Below, in pieces: positions 1 to 11,340 of a stretch of 64,000 nucleotides of DNA (position 1 is its first letter; every line of letters starts with the position of its first letter). This DNA is from Raphanus sativus (lineage: Eukaryota > Streptophyta > Magnoliopsida > Brassicales > Brassicaceae), in contig NC_079516.1 of the NCBI RefSeq assembly GCF_000801105.2, forward strand, positions 12,400,001 to 12,464,000. Reading direction: 5' to 3'. The position numbers and the translations under genes were made by a program. The notes under the pieces were generated by a model, which had not been told where the DNA came from, ran no database searches, and saw only the letters and a program-made list of their open reading frames with translations.

Positions 1-650
1 AAAAGAGAAATTGACTTATGATTTAGTCATGGTTTAGTCACATGAACTTTTTGTTCTCGTTTCAATTTTTTTTTTTAAATTGTTTCAAAATAGTTTGAAA
101 TAATTATTTTATTTTTTATCAAAAATTTTGGTTATGATGTGGATGTCGACACCAACTTGATTATGGATAAAAAAAATCTTTTAAATTTGTGGATAGAGAA
201 TTGAATCTTAATATGGTGAATAGTCATTCAAACACTAAACATAGATAAAAAAATTGTGACACATTAAAAGGCTATAATATAGATGACAATGTGTCCACAA
301 TCTCAAAGATCAACAAGTTAATAAATTCAAACCAAAAACAGTCAATTACATGGAGAAAAACAAAGGTTGGGTGATGAAAAACAAAACTAAACAAACCAAG
401 AAGTTAATAACTTCAAACATGTCCAACAAAAAAAACAAAGCTCAAAACACTCGATCATATTTGGATAGTGTTGTGGAATATAAAAATGTGGATGGCTATA
501 CTTGGAACATGAGTATGTGAAAGTATTGTAGCAGAGAGATGTGGATGTTGATGGTGGTTATTTTTATACTCTGTAAATGTTGTTCAGAACGTCATGAATG
601 GAACTGTGAACAGGAGGCCAGATACCTGCCTCAGTTTCTAGGGAAAGCTC
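1..650. other. AT-rich intergenic DNA
   Basis: Low-complexity AT-rich sequence with A and T runs and no convincing reading frame on either strand. I see no repeat termini or RNA gene here. Confidence 0.5.
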
Positions 651-779
651 AACTGTCTCAAGAATATAGAAAGCTATTTTGTTCACATAATACGAGATAA
701 ATCAACCTCCACTTTGGTGATTTGCTCCTCCTTCCATTCTCCACCATGTCCATGTCGCCTCCACCTTTGTATCCCTCAC

Positions 780-1480
780 AACTTTTACTTCCACCGTATC
801 CACCACCACCTCCACCTCCTCCTCCTCCTCCCTGAGTAACCATCTCCACCACCACTGAATCCACCTCCGTTATGGATACGACCACAACTTCCAATTTGGT
901 ATCCACCGCCATCATAGCCGCCTCCTCCGTATCCACCACCTCCGCATCCATAACCACCTTAACCTCCACTCTAGTATCCACCTCTACTTTTACCTTCGTA
1001 TCCCCCACTCTCACGTCTTCCACCTCCACCGTATCCACCTCCTCCTCCTCTCGAGTAACCACCATTGTATCCACCTTTCACTTTCATATCCACAACCACA
1101 ACCACCACAACGTCCACTCCAGTATCCACCGCCACATCCACCACGGCCTCCGCAAGTTGCTCTCGCTTCCACTCCCGTTTTCAATTCCCGTAACGGCGGC
1201 GCAGAAGAAGAAGATCAAGAGAAGGTTAGGGATCCGAAGATCCTATCAACTCAAGACTGGAAATTTTCATCGGCGGAACCAGAACGCCATCAAAATTGAT
1301 TTGCAGAGCAATCTTATCATCAATGTCTCTATCAAAATTGACACATCGTAAATAGTGATGAAGGCAGCAAAGGGCTGAAATCTTGCACTGTTACTCTCAT
1401 ACGCTGGCACCAGAGAAGGAAATTGCAGTCTACGAACATAGCCAAGCCTTGGTAATCTGACATCAATTAGAAAAAAAAAT
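780..1480 (-). pseudogene. Decayed glycine-rich protein gene (possibly GRP7/GR-RBP-like)
   Basis: On the minus strand, between about 1180 and 780, the three frames together spell a glycine-rich tail with GGYGGGG, SRGGGGGYGGGG and GGGGYDGGGY blocks and interspersed arginine and tyrosine, like the C-terminus of plant glycine-rich RNA-binding proteins. The blocks lie in different frames and are cut by stops, so no single frame carries the tail. Upstream (about 1480-1200) a start codon opens a short frame (MSDYQGLAMFVD...) that stops within 40 codons and does not give a recognisable RRM with RNP1/RNP2 motifs. I therefore call it a relic. The long open frames seen on both strands here are by-products of the GGN/CCN triplet repetition. 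It could instead be a cell-wall glycine-rich protein remnant. Confidence 0.4.
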
Positions 1481-1559
1481 TAGGGTTCTATCTCTTCATC
1501 GGGAGAAGAAGGACAACTAAAGAGATTAAAGTTACTGATTGGAGATAATAATTGGGAAA

Positions 1560-2520
1560 ATGGAATTTTTCTCTTTTACTTTTTTTTAGACTTTAAACAA
1601 TTAATCAATAAACCAAAATATTTTGGTTGAGAAAGCAACGAAAGTAACGACAAGAATATGTTGATGGAGGGCATATATGACAATCAACACCACTAAAATA
1701 TGTGGCAAGTGGATTGTGTTCTTTCTTGTAATTAGAAACACAAAAAGTGTCTCTGGAGGTAAATTTTTCAAGAAAAAACAACAACGGTGAACTTATCCTG
1801 CAACCTCATACTTTTGAACACAATACGTGTACTATTTTCCGAGATATTGATGTTGTCCTAATTATTTTTATATCACCTTGTCTGAGACATCTCTCAGTAG
1901 GACGAATCAGTTTCTGGACGTGACGACGTGACCTATACCTTACACATTCATTTATTGCAATTGCTATACATTGTCAAATCTACAACAAAGTTACGGAGTT
2001 CAAGTTTCATGAATTTGGAAAACAATTTGACCCGTAACGTAGCCTACTAGACCACTCGTTGCTAGATCATAAACAAAACGAGTGTTTATCCACGAGTGAA
2101 ACTAGTTTTAACTTGTCTTCTTTTATGTTACTTCCTTGTTTTTTCTCTTTTTTTGCCAAGGAGTAACAAAACTCTAGATCTACTATGCTTGTAAATCTTT
2201 TTCATATCTATGATATTTACCTTTTAGAAAAAAATGAGTGTTTAATTATTGATGTCTATTTGTTGCATATAAGCAAAGCCAATTCGATTTTAGTTTTTAA
2301 CAAGGGGCTATGCATGCCGTATATATGGGGAATTAGTCAACAAAGTTGGCCGACTCGATCTATAATTACTATTTATTTTACATAATTCTATGAACATTTA
2401 CAAAGTGTTAATAAGGCATATTCCTCTCTAATTCCTAACTTTTTGACTTTAGGGGAGAGATTTTGTTGGTCGACCGACCCACTTTGGCTAACCGTGTGTT
2501 TTAATATTTCATTTTCTACG
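1560..2520. other. Intergenic DNA, no gene seen
   Basis: AT-rich sequence with only short chance reading frames. No splice-consistent exon series, repeat termini or RNA gene recognised. Confidence 0.45.
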
Positions 2521-2529
2521 TGATAGAAC

Positions 2530-2570
2530 CAGGGGCGGACCCAAGAAGAGGGTGCAGCACAGCCCCATAC
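2530..2570 (+). mobile_element. Possible hAT-type terminus (single end)
   Basis: The sequence CAGGGGCGGACCCAAG resembles the CAGTGGCGGA-type terminal repeats of plant hAT elements; a better supported pair occurs at 57694 and 59308. No matching inverted end or 8-bp target duplication was found downstream, so this would be a truncated or decayed element. Confidence 0.3.
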
Positions 2571-2574
2571 TAAT

Positions 2575-4019
2575 TTTTATTTTTTTCTTTAATAATTGAT
2601 TTAAATTTACTTATATATCTCTAACCTATATATAAATTACACTCTGTGCTCCATATTTTATAAAGTTCCCAGTCTGTTCCTGGATTAAACAATATCAGTT
2701 GTGTAACATGATTACTAATAGTATTATCAAAAAGCAGTGAAAGTTTTGCGGAACGAACCATAACAAAGTATATAAGTAGAGTTTTTGTTTTGCTTCCAAT
2801 TTTGTTGTGAAACTTGGCCAAGCTTGAAACTTTTTTATCATCATAATCGGATTTTTGCAATTTGTTCTAAAACCCTGATATTAATTATGGATATTAATTC
2901 TGTGACATGCCATAAAAGTAAGTTATAGTATAATAATATACCGATGATATTAATATGAACTAATAGTTTAATTTATTGGACTATATAAATCATGGTTAGT
3001 TATGTATGTCTATAGGGAAATCAATTATTTACTTGCTTCGTACGTCAATGACAAGGGCAATAGTGAAAATTACAAAGCAACAAATTAAACATAATAGTTT
3101 CATAACTGAATTTGGATTTATATGAACAATATTAATTCAAACGATAAAAAGTCTTCAACATTTTTTTTTGCCTTTCATATCACCCACCTGACAGCCTCAG
3201 CTTATTTGGATGTAGCGGATGTATAACCAAACAAATTATAAAATGAAATATAATGTAGCATATAAGAAAACATGGATCATTTAGCTCATTGGATAAACTC
3301 ACTCACTCTTACACATCAGAGCAAACGATTATCTCTGGCATCTTATTACGGAAATATATAATCTAAACCTAGCTAATTAAACGCACGTAACCATGGTGAA
3401 TAATTGGATTTGGGTATATAAATATATATATCCAAATCAATTATTTACTGTGATGTGTTTTACGCACAAGGATTTAAACAAACAGAAAAAAACCAAGAAT
3501 ATAACACAGACTATATTATAATAATTTGTGACAGTATTGCCGTGGTATCATTACTATATGGGTCTATACATGTATGGCTGTATCTGTATGTAGTGCTATG
3601 GAGAAGAAAATAATGAACAACCAACAAAGTTGTCAAGTTGTTATATTTAATAATAGATATGCTAGTTTTTTTAATAATCAGTCAGATATTGTTACAAACA
3701 TAGAGGTTATCCTGCCGTGGATCAACCGACCAGTTTTTCGTGTTGATTTGTTCACGAGACCAACCCCTTACACACTCATGTACTAGTCTTAGTATACGAC
3801 CATACTTAATTAGCATGTATCATACGTTATCCCCACGACTAAGAGTCCACTTTCCTGGAATCTTCCCTATCCTTTGCGACGAAATTTACAAAAGTTAGGC
3901 AATAGTTCGATTAAATAAAGTAAATTCATTGTCTAGTGTATTATTCATGTCTAGATATCGAGAGTTTTTTTATTCCCAAAAACATGAAGAAGAGAGAGGT
4001 TGGCACATAAGGGTCTAAG
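2575..4019. other. Intergenic DNA, no gene seen
   Basis: AT-rich DNA with chance reading frames of 60-80 codons and no splice or family support. It precedes the MITE at 4020. Confidence 0.45.
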
Positions 4020-4194
4020 AGCATGAGCATTGGTGGTCCCTTAAAGGATTCTTTAAGCGGGAGAGACCACCGAAACACAAGGATCGAAGGAGAAAACAGA
4101 GAAAGTCTCTTATAATATTCACGAACAAAAAAAAAAAACTTAAGGAACTTCCCTAATTAAGGGATTTGCGGAAGTCCCACCAATACTCATGCTC
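4020..4194. mobile_element. Tourist-like (PIF/Harbinger) MITE
   Basis: A 175-bp element. The left end reads GAGCATGAGCATTGGTGG and the right end is its near-exact inverse, CCACCAATACTCATGCTC. It is flanked by a 3-bp TAA duplication (4017-4019 and 4195-4197). Short length, TWA-type target duplication and absence of coding capacity are typical of Tourist MITEs. Confidence 0.75.
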
Positions 4195-4506
4195 TAATAT
4201 ACTGAAGCCCATATCATGTGTTGTTTGCTGTCAAGAAATATTGTGTTCATGCTGTCCATGTAATTCTTCCTTTTATGACCAGTTCTTATTGTATTGAATC
4301 AAAGTATAGCTATTACATTCTTCTCTATACGTCTTTTTCTCGTATTCAATTACTTTAAGCGAATCAGTTATTCCCTTAAATATTACTAATTATAGCTTTA
4401 TTAATACAAAGAGGACGTTGCAGCTTTCACATGCTTGCTTCAGACATAGAGAAGGTAGGATGTGGACAGCGTTTCCGAGTTATTTGCAGAATATGTTAAA
4501 CAGCCT

Positions 4507-6266
4507 TCAGAGCACAAACTTTGTCTTGTATATGTCAAATTTCTCTGATGATGTTAGCAGTGGCTCCTGCAAGCAACTCAGGAAGAACACAAGATTCAGT
4601 CATTCACAACAATGCGAGTTTTCAGATTATACAGGTTAGTTACATACCGAGGACTCATCAGAGTCTGTGTATGTGAGGCGAGACTGAGCCTCGCGTATCG
4701 AAGAGCACATTAGGTTAAGCAGCTGACCATACGTGGGTGCTGGTCCAGCAGTTTTCACCGCGTTTATGAAGCTATAAGTCATGGCTCCTGCGTTCTTTCC
4801 CGTGAACACCTACAACAAAGACAATGATCTTGTTAACAATACGGAGATGGAAGTCAGACTGTCAGAGTTTCACGGCTAACCGCTAAAACGAAAAATAATA
4901 TTACATGCAGTGGTTTCGGGTTTTGGCCCCAAACCTCCTGGTATTAAAAAAAATACAGATATATATATAGTATTGTGATATAATTAATGTTATGTCTTAT
5001 AAAACATACAGGAGTGTAACCACTAGCTTCATCATCATCACAAGCACTGAAACAGAAAGCTTCTCCACCACCTGTTCCTTTGTAAAATCTCCCTGATCCT
5101 TGATGCTCCCAATCATAAGAACCATTCCTCTCCATCCTGCAAACGAAGGATAAGTCAAAGACAGTCCCACTGTTACAAGCGTCGACCACAGCGTGAAGCT
5201 TAGCTCCATGGACTAATGGCCTCACGAGTATCTCGTTAATCTCGTCATCGATGATTTTTCCTTCTGTCTCATGGTCTAAAGGGATCAATGCTTCATCTTG
5301 ACCGTCGATCTCATCTCCATCGTAGTCTTTCTGCTGAGCTCCGTGACCAGAGTAGTGGAAGAAAAGTGAGTCTCTTGCTCTGTTTCCTTCAACTAACCAT
5401 TTCATTGCCTTTCTCATGTTTCTCTTCGTTGGTATTTTTTTGGGACAGGCTTCATCTTCTGCAATAACAGCAAACACTCATCAGTGCCAGTTTAAGCATA
5501 AAGAGCGAACAATGCCACCGTTCTAATCCTCTCTTATTCATTTATCTTTATACAAAAAAAAATGAAAAGGACACAAAGTAACTATTTTATATGACTGTAT
5601 TTTTTATTCATCATAAATATTATAAAATATTATTTGGAATATTTTTAAAGCATCGAATTTTTTTTTGACCAATGGTCCATTAAATTATTGAGCTGGTCCT
5701 CAATTTTTAGGGAAATAAAATTTGCTTTAGAGAGTTGATAAAAAAAAGAGTTGCTTTAGAGAAGTGAAGAAGAAAGAACCTGTGAGCATGAGAATAGATT
5801 CAATAGGGAAACCCATTTGTTGAACCAAGAAACTTCTCATGGACTTTGCATCACTAATGCAACCTTTCAAGCTATAGCTTTTCCCTCTATAGTTAACACC
5901 GCATAAAACCGCTCTCTTCTTCCCAAACGGCGAAGGAAGAGCCTCGAGCAACCTGGGCGGTGGTGGTGGTGACAGCTGAGCCATCATCATCTGTGGTGGT
6001 GACCGTTGAACCATCATCTGTGGTGGTGACCGTTGAGCCACCATCATCTGTGGTGGTGACCGTTGAGCCATCATCATCTGTGGTGGTTGTTGTTGTCTAC
6101 GTAGCTGTTGAAGCCCATAAATCATGCGGTGCGCACCGCGCAGTACATCAACGAGCGAGTGGAGCTGCGTTACGGTATGGCAAGTTGAGCATTGGATAGC
6201 ACCGGCGCCCGGTTGAGCCCACATCCATCTACCGCAACGGCATCGTACTTCTCTCTGGCTAGACAT
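4507..6266 (-). CDS. MC3: Type I metacaspase with LSD1-type zinc finger (metacaspase 3 orthologue)
   Basis: Cysteine protease of the metacaspase (C14) family, in plants linked to cell-death control and stress signalling. Four exons on the minus strand, 6266-5780, 5458-5010, 4809-4648 and 4566-4507, join in frame with GT-AG introns to 385 residues. Residues 9-40 form an LSD1-type zinc finger with CRCGRW and CSTC cysteine pairs. Residues about 55-105 are a proline/glutamine-rich linker with four R/L-SPPQMM-type repeats. The p20-like domain follows: catalytic His in HYSGHG (about residue 201) and catalytic Cys in DACNSGT (about residue 257). DACNSG differs from the commoner DACHSG. The C-terminus EKFDIYKTKFVL is typical. 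Content and order relative to neighbours match Arabidopsis At5g64240. All exons are intact. Confidence 0.93.
5950..6105 (-). repeat. Proline/glutamine/methionine repeat inside the metacaspase linker
   Basis: Four imperfect in-frame copies of a unit of about 30 bp encoding roughly SPPQMMMAQR, read on the minus strand. The units differ by small in-frame indels, which suggests length polymorphism between accessions. Confidence 0.7.
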
Positions 6267-7112
6267 GTATTGAAGGGTATAATTTGTTTTGTGTTTGATT
6301 TATTAGATCAAATGAGTTTCAAGTGATGAGGTTTTATAGAAACATTACAACGTTGTTGTATATATTCGTCTCGAAAAGAAAAAAAATGTGGAACGTGTAT
6401 TCGTCCACGTAATTAGATCAATTACTGTTATCTACAATGCTTCCATCTTACGTGAATCAATTCGAAAATAATAGTTCAAAAATTCAAACGGAATATGATT
6501 CTTTGGAAAAAAGAGGAAGGAATTTTCATCAGAAAAAGGAAAAAAAGAAGAAGAGTTTGATCTTTCTCATTTGTATATATAAAATAATATAATCGGTCAC
6601 TTCCTTGTGAATTTCCTTGCAAGTTGATTCTATTTTCACTTTTTCTTTTTAACAAATTGATTAATCTACACACATAGTGTACCAAAGTCATCTAATGTAC
6701 GACATGTCCCCTGTATATATATTCCATTCGAAAAAATAGAAAAGGGGTGCAACAAAGTCGAGTCAAGAACACAACCTGAACATATACTAAATGGGCCGAG
6801 ACCCACAAAAATAATAAATTGACCCCAAAAGATTAAACTACTGACTACTGAGTATTGGTTGCATGATTATTTATTTACTTTTCCGAGTAAAGCATTAATT
6901 AGAAAAGGAAATAATAAACGACGATAAAAAAAGGAAACATTGTTTTTCCTTTTCTTTCTCACCAAAATCAAATTAGAAACGGAAATAATCATTCACATAA
7001 TCCCCTATATAATAAGCTAGTTCGATCTCTGTATTCTTCTTTATTCTCATAATATCTGAAAACCTCAAACATAAAAAAAAAAAAAAGAAAAATCATAAAA
7101 GCAAAATACGTG
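6267..7112. promoter_or_regulatory. Divergent intergenic region between MC3 and the Crooked-neck gene
   Basis: The region serves as upstream DNA for both the minus-strand metacaspase and the plus-strand HAT-repeat gene. A TATA-like stretch, CCTATATAATAAG at about 7003-7016, lies roughly 100 bp before the ATG at 7113 and could direct the plus gene. The part at about 6650-7025 recurs in diverged form at about 9594-9810 downstream of the same gene. Confidence 0.45.
6650..7025 (+). repeat. Upstream copy of a diverged direct repeat flanking the Crooked-neck gene
   Basis: Shared landmarks with about 9594-9810 in the same order: CTTTTTAACAAA, ATTAA.CTACACA, GTACGACATGTC versus GTAGAACATGTC, CATTCGAAAA versus CATTTGGAAA, AAAGTC.AGTCAAGAACAC, then GGTTG...GCATG...TTTATTTA and TAATAAAC. 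Aligned by eye only. Confidence 0.5.
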
Positions 7113-9152
7113 ATGGCTTCTTTCGTTAAAGATACACAAGTGAAGCTACCAAGACCAACGCGAGTCAAGAACAAGACCCCAGCACCGCTCCAAATCACAG
7201 CCGAGCAGCTCCTAAGAGAAGCTCGAGAGAGACAAGAACCTGATCAGTTCCTGCCACCTCAGCAGAACATCACCGACTCAGCCGAGTTTTCGGACTACAA
7301 ACTCCGCCGTCGCAAGGAGTTCGAGGACCGTATCCGCCGCCCAAGACCACCTATCTATGTATGGTTAAACTACGCAGGCTGGGAAGAGTCTCTGAAAGAT
7401 TACGCACGTGCCAGAAGCGTGTGGGAACGCGCCTTGCAAGGAGACTACAAGAACTATTCACTCTGGCTCAAGTACGCGGAGTTCGAGATGAGGAACAAGT
7501 TTGTAAACTCCGCAAGAAACGTCTGGGACCGAGCCGTCACGGTTCTACCGCGCGTGGACCAGCTTTGGTACAAGTACGCGCACATGGAGGAGATGCTTGG
7601 GAACATCGGTGGAGCTAGAGAGGTGTTCGAGCGGTGGATGAAGTGGTCGCCGGATCAACAAGGCTGGCTCTCGTTTATTAACTTCGAGCTTCGGTACAAA
7701 GAAACCGAACGCGCAAGAGATGTCTACGAGAGGTTTGTTCTTTGTCATCCGAAAGCGTCTTCTTATATTCACTACGCAATGTTTGAGGTGAAGGGAGGTG
7801 AAGTCGCACGCGCGAGGGAAGTGTACGAACGCGCCGTTAAGAATCTTGGAGACTGCGATGAAGAGATCTTTGTAGCCTTTGGTGAGTTTGAAGAACGTTG
7901 CAATGAAGTGGAACGTGCTAGGGATATCTACAAGTTTGGTCTTGATCGTGTAGGAAGAGGAGATGAGCTGTACAGAAAGTTTCTGGAGTTTGAGAAACAG
8001 TATGGGGACAAGGAAGGTATCGATGACGTCATTGTTAGGAAGAGAAGGTCTGAGTACGAGGATCAAGTGAGGAAGAACCCTTTGAACTATGATGCGTGGT
8101 TTGATTACATTAGGTTAGAGGAAGAGGAGGGTTCCGTGGGGGACAAGGAAAGGGTCAGAGAAGTTTACGAGAGGGCGATTGCTAATGTTCCACTGGCTAA
8201 TGAGAAGCGTTACTGGAGAAGATACATTTACTTATGGGTTAACTATGCTTTGTATGAAGAGATTCAAGCTGAAGATGTGGAGCGTGCACGGCAAGTATAC
8301 AGAGAATGTCTGAAGCTTGTCCCACACGCAAGCTTTTCTTTCGCGAAAATATGGCTGCTCGCTGCACAGTTTAAGATCAGGCAGTTGAATATCACCGCTG
8401 CTCGGAAGATACTAGGGAATGCTATTGGTATTGCTCCAAACAAGGACAAGATCTTCAAGGAGTATATCGAGATCGAACTTCAGCTGGGAGAGATTGATAG
8501 ATGCAGGAGACTATACCAGAAGTATCTCGAATGGTCTCCTGAAAAGTGCTACGTGTGGTGCAAGTTTGCAAAGTTTGAGAGGTCCCTCGAGGAAATAGAA
8601 CGAGCAAGAGGTATATTCGAGCTTGCGGTAGCTCAGCATGCTCTCGACTTGCCCGAGTTGGTGTGGAAAGCTTATATTGACTTTGAGATGTCACAAGGGG
8701 AAGTAGAGAGGACACGTGCTTTGTATGAGAGACTCTTGGAACGTACTAAACATTACAAGGTTTGGGTTAGTTTTGCAACATTTGAAGCTGGTGAACAAGA
8801 AGAAGGTGATATTGAACGCAAAAGAGAGTGCATCAGACGCACTAGAGCGGTTTTTGACCGAGCCTACATGTATTACAAAGACCTTACACCGGAGCTGAAG
8901 GAAGAAAGGGCAAAGCTGTTGGAGGATTGGCTTAAGATGGAAGTGAGCTTTGGTATGCTCGGGGATGTTAGCATTGTAGAGTCAAAGCTCCCTAAGAAGC
9001 TCAAGAAGAGGAAGTCAATAACCGGAGAAGACGGTTCGGTAGAGTATGTTGAATACACTGATTACCTGTTCCCTGAAGAGTTGCAGACTTTGAACCTCAA
9101 CATTCTTGAAGCTGCTTATAGATGGAAGAAGCAGAAGGTCAATTCTGTGTGA
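7113..9152 (+). CDS. Crooked-neck/Clf1-like pre-mRNA splicing factor (HAT repeats)
   Basis: A 679-residue, apparently intronless gene of the Crooked neck/Clf1/Syf3 family. Members scaffold the Prp19-associated (NTC) complex of the nuclear spliceosome. The product starts MASFVKDTQ; I chose the ATG at 7113 rather than the in-frame GTG just before it. The conserved N-terminal segment (PAPLQITAEQLLREARERQ, about residues 28-46) is followed by some fifteen half-a-TPR units with the pattern xxxWxxYAxxExxxxxxxxARxVWERAL, from about residue 75 to 570. A basic segment PKKLKKRKS (about 630) and a short tail follow. Length is near that of Arabidopsis homologues (about 660-700, from memory). I do not recall a Crooked-neck gene at this Arabidopsis position, so this copy may have transposed. 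Confidence 0.9.
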   Translation: MASFVKDTQVKLPRPTRVKNKTPAPLQITAEQLLREARERQEPDQFLPPQQNITDSAEFSDYKLRRRKEFEDRIRRPRPPIYVWLNYAGWEESLKDYARARSVWERALQGDYKNYSLWLKYAEFEMRNKFVNSARNVWDRAVTVLPRVDQLWYKYAHMEEMLGNIGGAREVFERWMKWSPDQQGWLSFINFELRYKETERARDVYERFVLCHPKASSYIHYAMFEVKGGEVARAREVYERAVKNLGDCDEEIFVAFGEFEERCNEVERARDIYKFGLDRVGRGDELYRKFLEFEKQYGDKEGIDDVIVRKRRSEYEDQVRKNPLNYDAWFDYIRLEEEEGSVGDKERVREVYERAIANVPLANEKRYWRRYIYLWVNYALYEEIQAEDVERARQVYRECLKLVPHASFSFAKIWLLAAQFKIRQLNITAARKILGNAIGIAPNKDKIFKEYIEIELQLGEIDRCRRLYQKYLEWSPEKCYVWCKFAKFERSLEEIERARGIFELAVAQHALDLPELVWKAYIDFEMSQGEVERTRALYERLLERTKHYKVWVSFATFEAGEQEEGDIERKRECIRRTRAVFDRAYMYYKDLTPELKEERAKLLEDWLKMEVSFGMLGDVSIVESKLPKKLKKRKSITGEDGSVEYVEYTDYLFPEELQTLNLNILEAAYRWKKQKVNSV

Positions 9153-9593
9153 GATGTCTTTAAATCCTTTGAATAAATATGAAAATGTAAACTCTTTTGA
9201 TAAATAAAAAGTAGTTCGAAAAATTAATGTGTTTGTTATATATTCTTTACTTCTTCTCATTTCGCTAAGAAGAATGTTCTTACAACTAATGTTCTCTTAT
9301 CTAAGTTCTAAGCAATTCCACATGCTTTGTTTTGATTATGACTTCATTTATTTAGAAGTACTTTAAATACTAAAATATACTATTGATGATGACCATTACA
9401 TGATTGAATAAAACAGAGAAAGAGATGCTCTGTTTTTTTTTTTCGAAAGAAAGGGATGCTCTGTTTTGCTATACAAGTAGAGAACCTGTGATGCTTTATC
9501 AACTTTGTTATACTGTACGCACACAAGTCTAATATACAAGATTTTCCTGAGCTGTGAAGTTTAACCCCTGATATGTAATTTATGGCTTAAACT
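9153..9593. other. 3' flank of the Crooked-neck gene
   Basis: AT-rich DNA holding the likely 3' UTR (AATAAA-like GAATAAATATG at about 9171 and GATAAATAAAAAG at about 9199) and a short direct repeat of GGGATGCTCTGTTTT type near 9425-9465. No gene seen. Confidence 0.45.
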
Positions 9594-9810
9594 CTTTTTA
9601 ACAAAGTGATTAAACTACACAAACAAAACTAATGTAGAACATGTCTCCATATAATTCATTTGGAAAAGAGAAAGGGGAGTAAAACAAAGTCAAGAACACT
9701 AACTGGATCATTTATAAGAATGGTTGTGGTGCATGTTTTTTATTTATTTAGATATTGTTCCTTACTAAAGTTTGCTTGAGCATAATAAACTATATATAGA
9801 GTTATAGACT
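9594..9810 (+). repeat. Downstream copy of the direct repeat flanking the Crooked-neck gene
   Basis: Diverged counterpart of about 6650-7025, with the same landmarks in the same order and orientation. Because it resembles the promoter side of the gene, it may be the remnant of a second, lost tandem copy. Confidence 0.5.
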
Positions 9811-9900
9811 ATTTCCAATGCACATAAATGTATCATATGTTTTACTTACCTACCAACAACAAGTGGTATTGAAATCTTGAGCAAACTACATATAACAAAT

Positions 9901-11340
9901 CTAATTAGTTAAGCTTTTGGTCTGTGAATCATCACAGTTTAGGAGCAAAAGCTTGCGAGAAGAATGACACCAACGAACATAAGAGCCGTTGAGGTCAGGC
10001 CAGTCGGAGGAAGAGCAGGCTGTGTAATGGTGAAGCCAAAGCGATAGAACTTGCTCTTGCTCCTCTTCTTCCAGCTCTGATATCATCTTCTCCAACACTT
10101 TCTCTAGCTCAGCCCTTTCCGCGCTTTTCAAAACCGGTTTATCCGCTCCGTTGCTAGCACGACACAGCAACGGAAGCCACGAGATAAGCATCTTCTTCTT
10201 TATCTCTCCCCATTTCTCTCCTGCTGCTGCTGCTTCCTTGAGCAACAAGGCTTCACATGTACAAAGCCCACAAAAGAAAAGTCAATGATCCAAATCATCA
10301 GAACAAGTTAGTCTTGTGGGGCCTACTTCGACCGTTAAAGTACAACACAATCTTTCTAGAAAGTAAAATATATTATTACCAAAATAGAATATTCTGAATT
10401 GAAAAGAGTATCATCTCGTTTCTTATTTTTATTTTCTGAAATGGGTAAGATATTATTCTATTTACCAAATTTACTATTTTTTATAATCACGAAAACTAAA
10501 AATAATTTACGAATTGGGACTAGGTAATTTGTTTTCAGACAGCGAATCTAAAAAAAGACAGTAATAATAATTACCTGAAATTTGGACCATAGAACATTGA
10601 AGTCTTGGTTCAGACCAAAGCGCCAGCCAAGCCAAGTTAGAAGCCGAAGACCATTTCTCAACGGCTTCATCAACGAACCCATAAACCGACATCTTCTCCG
10701 CCAACCAAAGCAGCTCCGCCGCCAGCTTCTCCGCCGTTTCCGCAGACTGATCCACCGCCTCCTCCCCACCCAAACTCGTGAATCCATCTCCAACGGCTCT
10801 AACCGCAGCTCTCACCACCCGGTTCAATCCACTTCGAACCGGTCCGCTCCGGTTCTTATCAACCGCCGCCTCTAACCGGCCTAGCGTTCTCCGAAACGAC
10901 GCGTTCAAAACCCTACGGTTCAAGTCGAACAAGGCCAACGAGTTCTGTCCGTGATTCTCCTCGATTAGTCTCTCCGCCAAGGATCTAACGACTTCATACT
11001 TTCTAGAATTCACCGGGATCTCGTTCATAGCCGACAGCAACTGCCATATCGCTCTACCGATGCCCGACTCCGACGCGCAGTCGCCGATCTCGAGCTTCTT
11101 ATTCTTCTTCTCTGCCGTGAAGCTGTAACCTCTATCCGGACTAGAGTTTGCGAAGGAGACGACGGTTGGAATCGAGCGTAGGAAGAAGAGGAAGCACGCG
11201 ACGAGGAACATGCGGAGTTTCTCGAGGAGTTTGGAGTTTGCGGAGATTTGGAGGAGAGATTCATCGGCGAAAACGACGACGGCGATGATTACGTTGCGGA
11301 GAAGCTGAGGAACTACGGCTGCTGACGACAGCTTTTCCAT
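9901..11340 (-). CDS. Uncharacterised plant protein (At5g64230-position), two exons
   Basis: Two minus-strand exons, 11340-10575 and 10250-9901, join in frame (codon split G|CC) to 371 residues. I cannot assign a function. Visible features: a hydrophobic stretch around residues 42-62 (MFLVACFLFFLRSIPTVV) that could be one membrane segment; a helical middle rich in E, A, L and R; an acidic run ELEEEEQEQ near residue 315; and a C-terminus LHHYTACSSSDWPDL followed by VRWCHSSR. The D-W-P-x-L...RWC ending is shared, as I recall, by a small family of unnamed plant proteins. Intact, no frameshift. Its position between MC3 and LNK1 suggests the At5g64230 orthologue. Confidence 0.8.

Noticed and set aside
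872..1351. 159-codon plus-strand frame rich in Ser/Thr/Val
   Set aside because: It is the complement of a GGN-repeat region. Composition follows from triplet repetition, with no domain or splice support.
5960..6199. Plus-strand frame VVVTVEPSS repeats
   Set aside because: Antisense shadow of the metacaspase proline/glutamine linker.
7003..7016. TATA-like CCTATATAATAAG as a firm promoter call for the Crooked-neck gene
   Set aside because: Position is plausible, but AT-rich DNA has many such strings. It is kept only as a remark in the regulatory entry.
7545..9260. Several minus-strand frames opposite the Crooked-neck gene
   Set aside because: Antisense shadows; the plus-strand frame is continuous and has clear HAT repeats.
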